The position numbers and the translations under genes are program-made. Below are positions 43,551 through 52,434 of a stretch of 64,000 nucleotides of DNA, piece after piece; within the stretch, counting starts at the first letter, position 1; the number at the start of each line of letters is the position of its first letter. A model generated the notes under the pieces. That model did no database searches. It was not told the origin of the DNA and was given only the letters and a program-made list of their open reading frames with translations. Origin of the DNA: Brevibacillus fortis (GTDB lineage: Bacteria > Bacillota > Bacilli > Brevibacillales > Brevibacillaceae); the NCBI RefSeq assembly GCF_003013395.1, contig NZ_PXZM01000039.1, positions 1 to 64,000 on the forward strand. Direction: 5' to 3'.

Positions 43551-44486
43551 ATGGATGCTCTCATAATCACATGCGTGTTCTTGTTTCTGTTGCTGTTTGC
43601 GATCTGTCTGAAGGAGTGGTATCGCTACTCCATCGAGAAGCAAAAGCTGCTCGCACATGTCCATGAGATGAGCGGGCACAAAAACTACGGTGTGCGCAAG
43701 CAGGAAACTTCATCCGAGCGTCTGGTCAAACGATTGCTTCGGTATGGAGACGACTATGCTGTCATGGGGCAGCGCATCAACTTTTTCAGTGAGTCGCATG
43801 AGGTCGAGGATTGGTTGCTGAAGGCTGGGCGTCCACTAGATTTGACCGTCGCCCAATTCCAAGGAGTCAAAATTTTCATGGCTCTCCTCGGCATTATTGC
43901 TGGCACGCTGTTTTTTATACTCGGCTTTCCATTATCGCATCTAGGCTTGATCGCCTGGCCGTTGGTTGGCTACTTTTTACCCATCCTGCTGTTGAAGAAA
44001 AAAGCGCGCGATCGCCAACATCAGCTTCGTTATGATCTGCCTGAATTTCTTGACACGGTAAGCGTGACCTTGCAGGCGGGGGTGAGTCTTGATCAGGCTT
44101 TGCGCGAAGTCATCAAGTTTTTTGATGGGCCGATTCGAGAAGAGTTTTCCCGATTCAATCAAGAGCTGGATCTCGGTGTGCAGAGGGAAAAGGCGTATGA
44201 ACAATTGCTGCGACGCAACGACAATCCGGAGTTTCAAATGCTGATCAAAGCGCTCATTCAGGGGATGCGCCTGGGGGTGCCGATTGCCGTCACGTTCAAA
44301 GCACAGGCAGAAAACATGCGGAGAATCCGCAAAGAGCTGATCAAGGAAAAGGCGGCCAAGGCGTCGCCAAAGGTAACCCTGATCACCACGTTTGTCGTGA
44401 CTCCTACAGCGATTATCCTGATTGGCGGTTTGATGGTATTGAATATTTTGGAGAACTTCAGCTTGTTCTCCGACATCATGCCATGA
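43551..44486 (+). CDS. tadC: TadC-like pilus platform protein (T2SSF)
   Basis: A 311-aa membrane protein with a T2SSF domain (about 160-285; DLPEFLDTVSVTLQAGVSLDQALREV) and three to four TM helices. It is the usual partner of TadB in the Flp pilus machine and follows it by 4 nt. Confidence 0.9.
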   Translation: MDALIITCVFLFLLLFAICLKEWYRYSIEKQKLLAHVHEMSGHKNYGVRKQETSSERLVKRLLRYGDDYAVMGQRINFFSESHEVEDWLLKAGRPLDLTVAQFQGVKIFMALLGIIAGTLFFILGFPLSHLGLIAWPLVGYFLPILLLKKKARDRQHQLRYDLPEFLDTVSVTLQAGVSLDQALREVIKFFDGPIREEFSRFNQELDLGVQREKAYEQLLRRNDNPEFQMLIKALIQGMRLGVPIAVTFKAQAENMRRIRKELIKEKAAKASPKVTLITTFVVTPTAIILIGGLMVLNILENFSLFSDIMP

Positions 44487-44503
44487 TCCATGGCTTCACT
44501 TTT

Positions 44504-44589
44504 AGGAGGTGATGCCCGTCAGCGAGATGGGAGTGCACAGTTCTTTATTTATTATTCATCCAAATAATGAGGGAGTAGATGTTTCATGA
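44504..44589 (+). promoter_or_regulatory. Pilin leader with maximal Shine-Dalgarno and a tiny ORF
   Basis: AGGAGGTGAT (44504-44513) is complementary over 10 bases to the 16S rRNA 3' end. It is followed by a small ORF (ATG 44512 or 44527, stop 44587-44589) whose TGA overlaps the pilin ATG at 44586. The spacing to either ATG is poor (2 or 17 nt), so translation is doubtful. A coupling or mRNA-protection role is possible. The pilin also has its own GGGAG. Confidence 0.3.
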
Positions 44590-44798
44590 AAAGCATGATG
44601 CTGAAATGGTATGCAAAAGGTCAAGGAGCACTGGGAAATGAAAGAGGAGCGCAAGCAATTGAGTGGATCGCATTGGCGGGTGTGGTGATCGCTGTGTTTG
44701 GAGCGGTGATTACTTACTTTAATGGGAACCCGGCACTCGTCGGAGAATCAATTGGGGATACGCTTAGCAATATCATCAAAAAATTAGACGGAAATTAA
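44586..44798 (+). CDS. flp: Flp-type pilin
   Basis: A 70-aa prepilin with a basic leader and a class III cleavage site: Gly21 then AQAIE, placing Glu at +5 of the mature protein, followed by a hydrophobic helix (WIALAGVVIAVFGAVI). The mature protein is about 49 aa, typical of Flp pilins. It should be cut by the peptidase encoded at 38682 and assembled by the TadA/B/C machine. Confidence 0.88.
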   Translation: MKSMMLKWYAKGQGALGNERGAQAIEWIALAGVVIAVFGAVITYFNGNPALVGESIGDTLSNIIKKLDGN

Positions 44799-44927
44799 TC
44801 ATCCATTGAATGCTTTTTTGGTGATGAGCATATGGAAAAGAGGTGGTGAAGGAATGTTTCTTCACCACCTGAAACATACGACGCTTCATACATAGCAAGT
44901 CAAAATCAAGCAGGAGGTAGCACTTTG

Positions 44928-46373
44928 ATGAGACTCGTGAAGGGAATAATTGCAGTGATCCTCCTGTCGAGCCTGTTAACGGCGTGTTCGCAAGAGGCGG
45001 ACAATCAACCGGAGACTTCCCAGAACACAGAGGGGCAAAATCCTTCTGTTCCACCAAGCACGGAAACACCGCCTTCGCAAAGCCAACCGCCAGACCAAAC
45101 AGGAGAAACAAATGCCGAGCTAACGCGAGAAGAAAAAGTAAAGACGCTGGAGGCATTGGCACAGGAAGGAATTCCGCTAAAGCGGGAAACGACAGAGGAC
45201 TTCGTCAATTCGCTGCCAGGACGTTTTTCTGGGATTTCGTATGACAGCAACAGAGAAGAAGTATTGCCTGAACTTAAAAAGTTCCCTACGGTTGAAAACC
45301 CGGATGAAGAGATGGTTAACAAGTACCACCTTGCCTTGTTGGGGTTGTTTGCTCAAAGCTATCCTGATCCGCAACAGATGATGGATGAACTGAAAATGGC
45401 CTCATTTGGCAATCCGGACATCGATGATCCGCGGTTCAAGTTCAAGGAAAGCTACAATGTGGAGATTATCCTGGACGCGAGTGGCAGTATGGCGGCAAAA
45501 TCGGGCGGCAAGATGAGGATGGATGCGGCCAAAGAAGCGATTCAAGCCTTTGCTGAATCTTTGCCGAAACAGGCGAATGTCGCTCTGCGCGTATACGGAC
45601 ACAAGGGCAGCGGGAAAGAGTCGGATAAAGCACTGTCTTGCGGCAGCAGTGAACTGGTATACGGGATGCAGCCTTATAACAAAGAAAAACTGCAGCAATC
45701 CTTGAATCAGTTCCAACCTACCGGATACACACCGATTGCCTACTCCTTGCTGGAAGCGAAAAAGGATTTAAGCAAATTGCCTGGAGATAAGAACACCAAT
45801 ATGATCTTCCTCGTCAGTGACGGAATCGAAACATGCGATGGTGACCCAGCCGAAGCTGCCAAACAGTTGGCCCAATCAGAGATTACGCCGATTATTAACG
45901 TGATTGGATTTGGTGTAGACGGTCCGGGGCAGCAGCAGTTGAAAGAAGTCGCGAAGGCAGCGGGAGGCCGCTATGTTCTGATTCAAGATCAGAAGGAGCT
46001 ACAAGAAGAATTCAATCGTGGGAAAGAAATCGCGAACAAGTGGAAAGAGTGGAAAGCCAATGCATCCCATCAAGCTGTATCCACTCGTAGTTCTCGATCG
46101 ATCGACATTAGTCACTTTGCTTTGAAATGGAGCCGTATCGCCAAACGGGAAAATCATGATCTAACATCTGTAATCATGACCATGGATGCAAACAACATGA
46201 TTTCAGATGAGTTCGCCGATCAGCTGCGAAAGTTGAACGATGAGCAGCTGGAAATCGCGCAGAAAAAGGCAGATGAACTGGAGCAATTCCTGGATACTTT
46301 GAACGAGAAATCCTATAAGGAAGCCGTGGATGCGATCAACCAGAAGTTTGCACAACATACGAAAACGAATTAG
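44928..46373 (+). CDS. VWA-domain lipoprotein 1 of the Tad locus
   Basis: About 481 aa. Lipobox LTAC, then an acidic, Gln/Pro/Thr-rich linker, then a von Willebrand A domain (about 170-360) with the full MIDAS set (DASGS, a Thr in PTGYTP, Asp in SDGIETCDG) and a helical C-terminal tail. Two cysteines (LSCGSSE and ETCDG) are shared with the paralogue at 50267 and could form a disulfide. It resembles adhesive VWA proteins of Tad systems and may act as tip adhesin or anchor. TTG 44925 is an alternative start. Confidence 0.85.
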   Translation: MRLVKGIIAVILLSSLLTACSQEADNQPETSQNTEGQNPSVPPSTETPPSQSQPPDQTGETNAELTREEKVKTLEALAQEGIPLKRETTEDFVNSLPGRFSGISYDSNREEVLPELKKFPTVENPDEEMVNKYHLALLGLFAQSYPDPQQMMDELKMASFGNPDIDDPRFKFKESYNVEIILDASGSMAAKSGGKMRMDAAKEAIQAFAESLPKQANVALRVYGHKGSGKESDKALSCGSSELVYGMQPYNKEKLQQSLNQFQPTGYTPIAYSLLEAKKDLSKLPGDKNTNMIFLVSDGIETCDGDPAEAAKQLAQSEITPIINVIGFGVDGPGQQQLKEVAKAAGGRYVLIQDQKELQEEFNRGKEIANKWKEWKANASHQAVSTRSSRSIDISHFALKWSRIAKRENHDLTSVIMTMDANNMISDEFADQLRKLNDEQLEIAQKKADELEQFLDTLNEKSYKEAVDAINQKFAQHTKTN

Positions 46374-46403
46374 AGACGAAATCTCCAAAAGGAGGTTTGT
46401 GAA

Positions 46404-47519
46404 GTGAGGAAATGGTTAAGAGGCCCAATGGCAGCGGCAACATTCGCTTTTCTGATTCTTATGATGAATCTGTTTCCGCTGGTGGGCCTAGCAGCTTCCA
46501 TTCAGTATCAAGGGCTGCAATATGAGGCCCCAAAGTGGGATCAACCGAATCTGGAGTCGCCAGAATGGGAGCAGCTCAACCCACAAGCCCCGCAGTGGAA
46601 ACAAATAAACCCGCAGGCTCCTGATTGGGAAAATTTGAACCCGCAGGCGCCGAACTGGGATCGGATAAATCCGCAGGCACCTGATTTACAGGGACCAAGC
46701 GTCAATCATTCGAATCCGCAAGCGCCAAATGCAACTGCACCTGTACCGAATGTACAGATGCCTGCTTCGCAGAAGCCCGGCGTCGATCCAGATAGCCCGA
46801 AGCCGATGACAGAGACGCTGGAATACGGTGCCGTCAAATGGACGTTCAAGGACGTCATGGGCGGAACGGTGAAATACAGCGCTGATTTGCTCATGAATGG
46901 CGAAGTAGACATGGCGGCGGGACTTCGTGGCAAAGCCTTGTTTTTGGGAGATCTGGCGATAAAGGGCCTTGATCTGGCCTTCAAAAATACGCCGTATGTA
47001 AACACGGTAACCGGCTTGGGTGTCGATTCACTTGACGGGATGAACGCGTGGGCCAACTATCAGTTTGTGTTGGCGCAACTGCCGAATAACAGTTTTCGGG
47101 ATATTTTCCAAGGCGGTCAGCTCACGAATTCAGCAAATCCATCCGGCGTCAGAATGCCGGGGATTGTGAAAGGCTTAAATGTTGGCGTAGCCGCAATCAG
47201 CCTTCCATTTGACATCATGGATACCTTTGGAAGTTTTAGCACTGCATTTGATCCGAGCCAGAGTGAAGCCACGCAAAATGATAAATTCGTGGATGGCGCC
47301 GGTAATTTCGGCAGTGTGCTGATGGATGCAGGGGTCATTGCGTCCGTCATACCGGGTGGGCAGGCGGTAGGTGGTGTGCTTGTAGTCACTGGTGCGGTTT
47401 TGTGGGGATTGAGTAAACTCGTGAAGTACGCTGACAAGCTAGCCGGAGGAGCGATTACCCGTGGAATCCGGGATGGGGTCGGAAAAGCTGTTGGTTGGGT
47501 GAAATCCTTATTTGCGTAA
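46404..47519 (+). CDS. Secreted protein with NPQAPxW decapeptide repeats
   Basis: A 371-aa protein with a signal peptide (about 1-31). Residues about 38-110 carry tandem 10-residue units of the form xx(I/L)NPQAPxW, encoded by 30-bp repeats at about 46530-46720. The C-terminal part has hydrophobic, Gly-rich helices (VLMDAGVIASVIPGGQAVGG, VLVVTGAVLWGLSKLVKYAD) followed by an amphipathic end. I do not recognise the family. The GTG start has AAGGAGG upstream. The repeats suggest cell-wall or glycan binding or a stalk, and the C-terminus recalls membrane-inserting toxins; both ideas are inference. Confidence 0.7.
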   Translation: MRKWLRGPMAAATFAFLILMMNLFPLVGLAASIQYQGLQYEAPKWDQPNLESPEWEQLNPQAPQWKQINPQAPDWENLNPQAPNWDRINPQAPDLQGPSVNHSNPQAPNATAPVPNVQMPASQKPGVDPDSPKPMTETLEYGAVKWTFKDVMGGTVKYSADLLMNGEVDMAAGLRGKALFLGDLAIKGLDLAFKNTPYVNTVTGLGVDSLDGMNAWANYQFVLAQLPNNSFRDIFQGGQLTNSANPSGVRMPGIVKGLNVGVAAISLPFDIMDTFGSFSTAFDPSQSEATQNDKFVDGAGNFGSVLMDAGVIASVIPGGQAVGGVLVVTGAVLWGLSKLVKYADKLAGGAITRGIRDGVGKAVGWVKSLFA

Positions 47520-47534
47520 CGGAGGTCCTTGCTT

Positions 47535-48389
47535 ATGAAAGTCGTAAATACACCACAGGTTCAGGCTCAGATCGAGCGGAATAAGCGTTTTTTAGAGAGG
47601 ACGGAGCTGTATAATTACCCAGCCTACGTAGACGGAGAATATTACTACCATGTAGCGTACTGGAGATGGGGGAAAAAAGACGCTGTCGGGTACTTGGTGC
47701 TGCGACCGAATGGTGACGTGGTTCGCCGCAAGGAAGCAGACCCCGTGGTAAAACTGTTTTTGGTGCATGCACATGCGGGGCGCAAGATTAAAAACAATCT
47801 GGCCATTGATAAAGAGAAGCCGATTGAAATGTACGAGCAAAAATACGAGTTTCTGAACGCACTGCTGCCCAGCTACCAGGATAAGATGGATACTGTGATT
47901 CGGCAAGATGCAGAGAAGCTTATCGACGTTTGCAAAACCATGATGGAAAGCCGGGAGCAACTGCGTGCCATTTATGATCGAGGGATGGATCTGCTCAATC
48001 AATTCTTCGCGCGCAACTACGTCATTGCGGGAGAAGAAACGGCATTACGGGATGTTTTATTTGAATCCGACTACATTTTGTATGATCGCATTCGCAAGCA
48101 GGTGCTGATCAAAGACTCGGTGGACCGCCTTTATCAGTTTTTCCAATCCAATCGTGTAGAACTGGATCGGGTACAGGAGCAGAAACGAAAAAAGCTGCAC
48201 GACTTGCTCTCTGTATACAAAGACAAAACGCTGCGAAATATTGCCGATGAATCTGTGAAAAGCTTTGAGACGCATACGACAGGGAAACATGAATCTTTCC
48301 GTTCGGTTGAACAGTTGCGGGAAGCCCACGAGAAGCTGAATATGACCATCTTGGAAAACGGGCTGATGGATAAACTGAGAAACCCTTAA
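47535..48389 (+). CDS. Cytosolic helical protein of unknown function in the Tad locus
   Basis: About 284 aa with no signal peptide or TM helix. The N-terminal 70 residues look like a small beta domain (YYYHVAYWRWGKKDAVGYLVL), and the rest is predominantly charged helix, perhaps coiled coil. I do not recognise it. The ATG at 47535 lies 9 nt after GGAGG. It follows the repeat protein by 15 nt and so is probably co-expressed with it, possibly as a chaperone or immunity partner, by inference. Confidence 0.6.
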   Translation: MKVVNTPQVQAQIERNKRFLERTELYNYPAYVDGEYYYHVAYWRWGKKDAVGYLVLRPNGDVVRRKEADPVVKLFLVHAHAGRKIKNNLAIDKEKPIEMYEQKYEFLNALLPSYQDKMDTVIRQDAEKLIDVCKTMMESREQLRAIYDRGMDLLNQFFARNYVIAGEETALRDVLFESDYILYDRIRKQVLIKDSVDRLYQFFQSNRVELDRVQEQKRKKLHDLLSVYKDKTLRNIADESVKSFETHTTGKHESFRSVEQLREAHEKLNMTILENGLMDKLRNP

Positions 48390-48412
48390 CAGGAAAGGTG
48401 AGAGAAACCCAT

Positions 48413-49135
48413 ATGCATCCTTTCAAAGAAAGCATCCGTTTTTACGCACGGAACATCGAATCTTTGCTGCTCTTGTCCGCCGTGCTCGTGGTGCCATTTT
48501 TTATCATCCACAACTTTACGTTGAACTACCTGAATCTGATCGCCGCGATCACGGGTGCCAAATTCGTGGCAAGCTTTTTCAATCTGTTTTTACTGCTCCT
48601 GTTTTTGTTGATCCTCCAGATCCCTTTTGCCCAGTATGTCCAAAGTGATCTGGACGGCGATGAGCGTCCGATTCGAAAGGCATTTCGGACTTTTTTTGAA
48701 CACAGCTTTTCCGTGTTCGTATTTGGGATTGTGTTTAGCTTTCTTGTCTCTACAGGAATGATGCTGTTCATGATACCCGGGTTGATTCTTTTGCTCCTGT
48801 TCTATTTGACGCCGTTTTTTGTGGTGCTGAAAAAACAATCGGCTTGGCGATGCTGGCGAGCTGCCATGGAAATGGGTAAAAAGCATTTCATCCAAATTTT
48901 TGGCCTGTTGCTGATGGTGAGCTTGGTTGAATGGTTAATCAGTCTGGCGGGCCTGTTCCTCGTCACGTCGATTACGGCGACCTTCGGGGCGGTCATGTTT
49001 ATTGAGTTGTTGCTCAATGTGATTGTTCTTCCGTTTTTTGCGGTCATGTTCACGATGTACGTGAATAAATGGAAAGACGAGGCAGCAGGAGCGGAGGCGG
49101 CTATGTCGGGGGAATTACTGCTTGATGAAAGGTAG
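48413..49135 (+). CDS. Polytopic membrane protein of unknown function
   Basis: About 240 aa with six likely TM helices, including AVLVVPFFIIHNF, FLLLLFLLILQIPF and a MIPGLILLLLFYLTPFFVV hairpin. This resembles the DUF975/glycerophosphodiesterase membrane-domain type. ATG 48413 is preferred over GTG 48398, which would sit within its own ribosome site. It lies between the unknown cytosolic protein and the TadE-like pseudopilin. Confidence 0.65.
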   Translation: MHPFKESIRFYARNIESLLLLSAVLVVPFFIIHNFTLNYLNLIAAITGAKFVASFFNLFLLLLFLLILQIPFAQYVQSDLDGDERPIRKAFRTFFEHSFSVFVFGIVFSFLVSTGMMLFMIPGLILLLLFYLTPFFVVLKKQSAWRCWRAAMEMGKKHFIQIFGLLLMVSLVEWLISLAGLFLVTSITATFGAVMFIELLLNVIVLPFFAVMFTMYVNKWKDEAAGAEAAMSGELLLDER

Positions 49136-49169
49136 CTTGCAAATAAGTTCGAGAGGAGATGAGCGAAGA

Positions 49170-49571
49170 ATGCGCCTGAAGAAGATCGTCTCCAATGAAA
49201 AGGGCTCGGTCACCGTAGAGTTTATCGCCATACTGCCGTTCGTCTTTCTGATCATGCTGATTTGCTGGCAGTTTCTTGTTGGCGTCTACGGCGTCATCAT
49301 CTCTCAGTCGGCAGCAAATGAAGCGGCGAAGGTGTACGCGATAACGGGGAATTCGGGAGAAGCCACGCAAGCTGCGAGGAACGTGGTGAATGCGGCAGGA
49401 GGCTACATCTCCTTCAAAGGGGCGGATATCTCGGGGGAAGTCGACGGATATTTTACCGCCAAGGTCGGCGTACAGATGGAGCTGGGGTTTCTTCCTGAGT
49501 GGTTCAATATCAAAAAGGAAGACCGATATATCTCGTTTGATCGGGAAATGAAGAGCAGGGTGATGAACTAG
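49170..49571 (+). CDS. tadE: TadE-like minor pseudopilin
   Basis: About 133 aa with a short basic leader, class III cleavage site G12 then SVTVE (Glu at +5) and a hydrophobic helix (FIAILPFVFLIMLICWQFLV). The C-terminal part is a small extracellular domain. TadE pseudopilins are processed by the TadV peptidase and help pilus function. ATG 49170 starts exactly at the typical leader. It abuts the next gene. Confidence 0.82.
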   Translation: MRLKKIVSNEKGSVTVEFIAILPFVFLIMLICWQFLVGVYGVIISQSAANEAAKVYAITGNSGEATQAARNVVNAAGGYISFKGADISGEVDGYFTAKVGVQMELGFLPEWFNIKKEDRYISFDREMKSRVMN

Positions 49572-50246
49572 ATGGTACGTATACTGCGTCACTTGCAAAA
49601 TGAACGTGGAAATATGACGATCTTCACCCTGACGATTTACTGGTTTATGTTCATGCTGGTGTTTGTCGCGCTTTTCAATTTTTCTGGCATTTTTGTAGAC
49701 AAGGAGCAGGCGTCGAATAGTGCGCAGCAGGCGAGTATTGCGGCGGTGAGGGATATTTATGAAGAGATGGATGAGGCTATCATCAAGTATGATTTGTCAC
49801 CCAAACGGTATTATGACCAAGATTACCTCACGCCCAGAAAAACAGCTGCCATGAGCTCGCTGAGAGCATCGCACCCCGATTGGTCCCAAAGCGAGATTGA
49901 ATACGGCGCGATTGACTCGGTATTGAGCAGTGCGTTGCCAGGCAATCTTGAGTTGCAGGGATATGTAAGTCTAGGGTTGAGAAAGGCAAGCGCAGAAATT
50001 CCTGGAGTGGTTGCTACAGTGCTGTCGAGAAACAAAGCAACGCTCAGCGGCTCATCCGTCGACTTGTTCAACAGTGACAATCGGATTGAGGTAACAACTT
50101 CTGTAAAGTACGAATCGGAATCGATGGGGTTTGACTTCATTCCTGCCTATTCCGAGCAAATCTACCAGACGGGCGAAAGTAGACGGATCGGTTTTATTGA
50201 TGAGGTGAACGACTGGTTTTACATCAATATCCCTATTCTTGGATGA
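49572..50246 (+). CDS. TadF/TadG-like pseudopilin-type protein
   Basis: A 224-aa protein with a leader and hydrophobic helix similar to TadE/F (NERGNMTIFTLTIYWFMFM). The residue at +5 after Gly is Phe rather than Glu, so processing may differ. A long extracellular domain follows (about 40-224). It starts right after the tadE stop and overlaps the VWA lipoprotein region downstream only with out-of-frame codons. Confidence 0.7.
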   Translation: MVRILRHLQNERGNMTIFTLTIYWFMFMLVFVALFNFSGIFVDKEQASNSAQQASIAAVRDIYEEMDEAIIKYDLSPKRYYDQDYLTPRKTAAMSSLRASHPDWSQSEIEYGAIDSVLSSALPGNLELQGYVSLGLRKASAEIPGVVATVLSRNKATLSGSSVDLFNSDNRIEVTTSVKYESESMGFDFIPAYSEQIYQTGESRRIGFIDEVNDWFYINIPILG

Positions 50247-50266
50247 TGATGGTTGGAGGAAATGGC

Positions 50267-51586
50267 ATGACAAGAAAGCTACAAAAAATGCGGATGTCGC
50301 TCTTGATCAACAGCATATTGATCATGCTGCTGCTTTCGGGCTGTTCACTGGGCGCAATAGGAGCGGGTACAGGGATCGGGCAAAAGCAATGGCCCCAGAC
50401 GACACAGGAATTAATTGCTTCCCAGCCCGGACCGCTTGCTGGCACACAATTTTTCCACGCAGCTTATCCGCATCGAGCGCAGATCATACAGGTTTTGGAT
50501 AAAATGCCTACTCTGGTCGACGGGATGAATGAAGCTTACATGGAATTGTACTGGAATCAACTGCTCACCCTGTTTGCCGAGGATTACCTCAGTCCCCAAA
50601 TGGTTGTCGACCGTTGGAGAATGGCTTCGTATGGTAGTCCTGACATCGAGGACGCCCGCTTTCAGTTTCGGGAAAATTTCAACGTCGAAATCATCCTGGA
50701 TGCAAGCGGTAGCATGGCTGGGAAAATTGGGGACAAAACGAAAATGCAGCTCGCCAAGGAAGCGATCAAGGAATTTGCGGAAGCATTACCCGAAGAGGCG
50801 AGAATCTCGCTGCGCGTATATGGACATAAGGGCAGCAATGCAGATGAGCACAAACAGCTCTCCTGTGGCAGCAGTGAGATGGTCTATCCTTTGCAAGCCT
50901 ACGATTCGAAAGGTCTTGCGCATGCCCTTGACATGTTTGAGCCGACGGGCTGGACTTCGATTGCGCACTCCTTGCGTCTTGCTCAGGAAGATTTGGCGGG
51001 ATTCGAAGCGGATAAAAATACGAATGTCATCTATCTGGTCAGTGACGGTATCGAGACGTGCGATGGCAATCCAGTGGCAGTAGCCAAGGAATTGTCCCAG
51101 TCCAAAATTATGCCGTTGTTGAACGTCATCGGCTTTGACGTGAATGCAGAAGGGCAGAAGCAATTGAAGGAGATTGCCCACGCGTCAGAAGGTCTGTATG
51201 CAAATGTGACGAACCGTGAGCAGTTCAAGCAAGAGCTAGAACGCGCGAAAGAAATTGCCCAGAAGTGGGAGCAGTGGAAACGGGATGCTTTGACAGAAGC
51301 AGATACTGTGCTGATCGACCGCAAAAAATGGGTGGATGCATACGACCGGGACTGGTACGAGAAAAACTGGCGGGAGAGCCTGAATATTGGAATGGCGATC
51401 GAGCATTTGTCTGCGAACGGCAAGATTGGCAATGAAGCGAGGGAGTACCTTACTGGGAAAAGGCAAGAAAGAGAAGCGTTGGCTACACAGTCCAAGGAGG
51501 AGCTTACCAATTACTTGGTGAGTCTCACAACCGAGACCTATCAGGAAATGAGAGAGGAAATTGAGGATAAATACAGCGGAAACTAA
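50267..51586 (+). CDS. VWA-domain lipoprotein 2 of the Tad locus
   Basis: About 439 aa, paralogous to the lipoprotein at 44928. Lipobox LSGC, VWA domain with DASGS, PTGWTS and SDGIETCDG, and the same two cysteines (LSCGSSE, ETCDG). The linker differs and the C-terminal tail is shorter and more charged. ATG 50267 follows GGAGG at 7 nt. Both copies remain intact at opposite ends of the pilin/pseudopilin set, which suggests distinct roles. Confidence 0.85.
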   Translation: MTRKLQKMRMSLLINSILIMLLLSGCSLGAIGAGTGIGQKQWPQTTQELIASQPGPLAGTQFFHAAYPHRAQIIQVLDKMPTLVDGMNEAYMELYWNQLLTLFAEDYLSPQMVVDRWRMASYGSPDIEDARFQFRENFNVEIILDASGSMAGKIGDKTKMQLAKEAIKEFAEALPEEARISLRVYGHKGSNADEHKQLSCGSSEMVYPLQAYDSKGLAHALDMFEPTGWTSIAHSLRLAQEDLAGFEADKNTNVIYLVSDGIETCDGNPVAVAKELSQSKIMPLLNVIGFDVNAEGQKQLKEIAHASEGLYANVTNREQFKQELERAKEIAQKWEQWKRDALTEADTVLIDRKKWVDAYDRDWYEKNWRESLNIGMAIEHLSANGKIGNEAREYLTGKRQEREALATQSKEELTNYLVSLTTETYQEMREEIEDKYSGN

Positions 51587-51593
51587 ACAGCAA

Positions 51594-51639
51594 TGGGTTC
51601 TCCGTTACAAAAGCGATTGCGGTCGCCACGGAGAACCCA
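51594..51639. terminator. Bidirectional terminator after the Tad locus
   Basis: TGGGTTCTCCGT (51594-51605) pairs perfectly with ACGGAGAACCCA (51628-51639). An inner GCGA/TCGC hairpin lies in the loop. It separates convergent genes. No strong T-run is present. Confidence 0.6.
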
Positions 51640-51665
51640 CTGTAAATGTAAAGGGATAGGGTGCG

Positions 51666-52226
51666 TCAATCATAGGTGAACGTAACAACCTGTTGCAGGC
51701 CTGGGTCCACTCCGATTGCCACGTCATTTTGGCCATCTGTGTAATAAAAGTAACGCTTGGCGTCATTGGAATGAGCGTCAGAAGCTTTAACCAATTGGAA
51801 GTTGTTCGTCGCAAGCAGGTTTTTCGAGCGGATGAAATCAGATGCTGTCTTTTCCAAATCTGCTTCCGTCATCGTTTTGGTCGCCATTTCTCCGTTTATT
51901 CCAATAACGTCAATCGACAGGGAAAGGATTTGCTTTGACCTTGGTTCGATGATGGCGTGAAAGCCGTGGACATCGCCGCTCACAGGTTCGCGTTTCAGTA
52001 TGGCATGAACAGGTACTCCTCTGTATACCGAGTTGGCTGGGTCCTCCAGCGTAATTTCCCGATCAGTCGTATCAACATCCACCTGATAATATTGTCTAAC
52101 AGCGGCTGCAGCGATTTGCGCCGCTTCTTCTTTTCCGAGCCCTTGTATTGCATCTGGTGAGCTGGAAGAGCAGCCCATTAACAGAAAGACGAGAAGCGCC
52201 GTGCCCAGCCATGCGAACTTTTTCAT
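51666..52226 (-). CDS. Lipoprotein, PepSY/YcdB-like
   Basis: About 186 aa with lipobox LMGC near residue 19 and two repeated alpha-beta segments that resemble PepSY/YcdB-type domains (EEAAQIAAAAVRQYY, then TEADLEKTASDFIRS). The start is ATG 52226, with GGAGGG upstream in the transcript. The function is unknown; related proteins modulate extracellular proteases. The assignment is tentative. Confidence 0.55.
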   Translation of the reverse strand: MKKFAWLGTALLVFLLMGCSSSSPDAIQGLGKEEAAQIAAAAVRQYYQVDVDTTDREITLEDPANSVYRGVPVHAILKREPVSGDVHGFHAIIEPRSKQILSLSIDVIGINGEMATKTMTEADLEKTASDFIRSKNLLATNNFQLVKASDAHSNDAKRYFYYTDGQNDVAIGVDPGLQQVVTFTYD

Positions 52227-52434
52227 TGTGAACCCTCCAGCCATCCCAAGTAATACGTGTAGTCTGCTCTTATCCTAACAGGGATTGTTTTGACTCCCTA
52301 TCGATTAACCTTTCCATTACCTTACGATCTTGTAAGCTTCAAGAAAAATGAAGGGAGTAACAGGACTTTGGATAAAAAAAGACGAAAAATTCGGAGTATG
52401 GTCAGCGTATGTAAAAAACGAGGGGGCGCATGGA

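Noticed and set aside
44490..44585. c-di-GMP riboswitch before the pilin gene
   Set aside because: I looked for the conserved GEMM-type core and stems and did not find them; only a strong ribosome site and weak pairing are visible.
46530..46720. CRISPR-like regular repeat
   Set aside because: The 30-bp periodicity lies inside an open reading frame and encodes a decapeptide repeat; there are no unique spacers and no cas genes.
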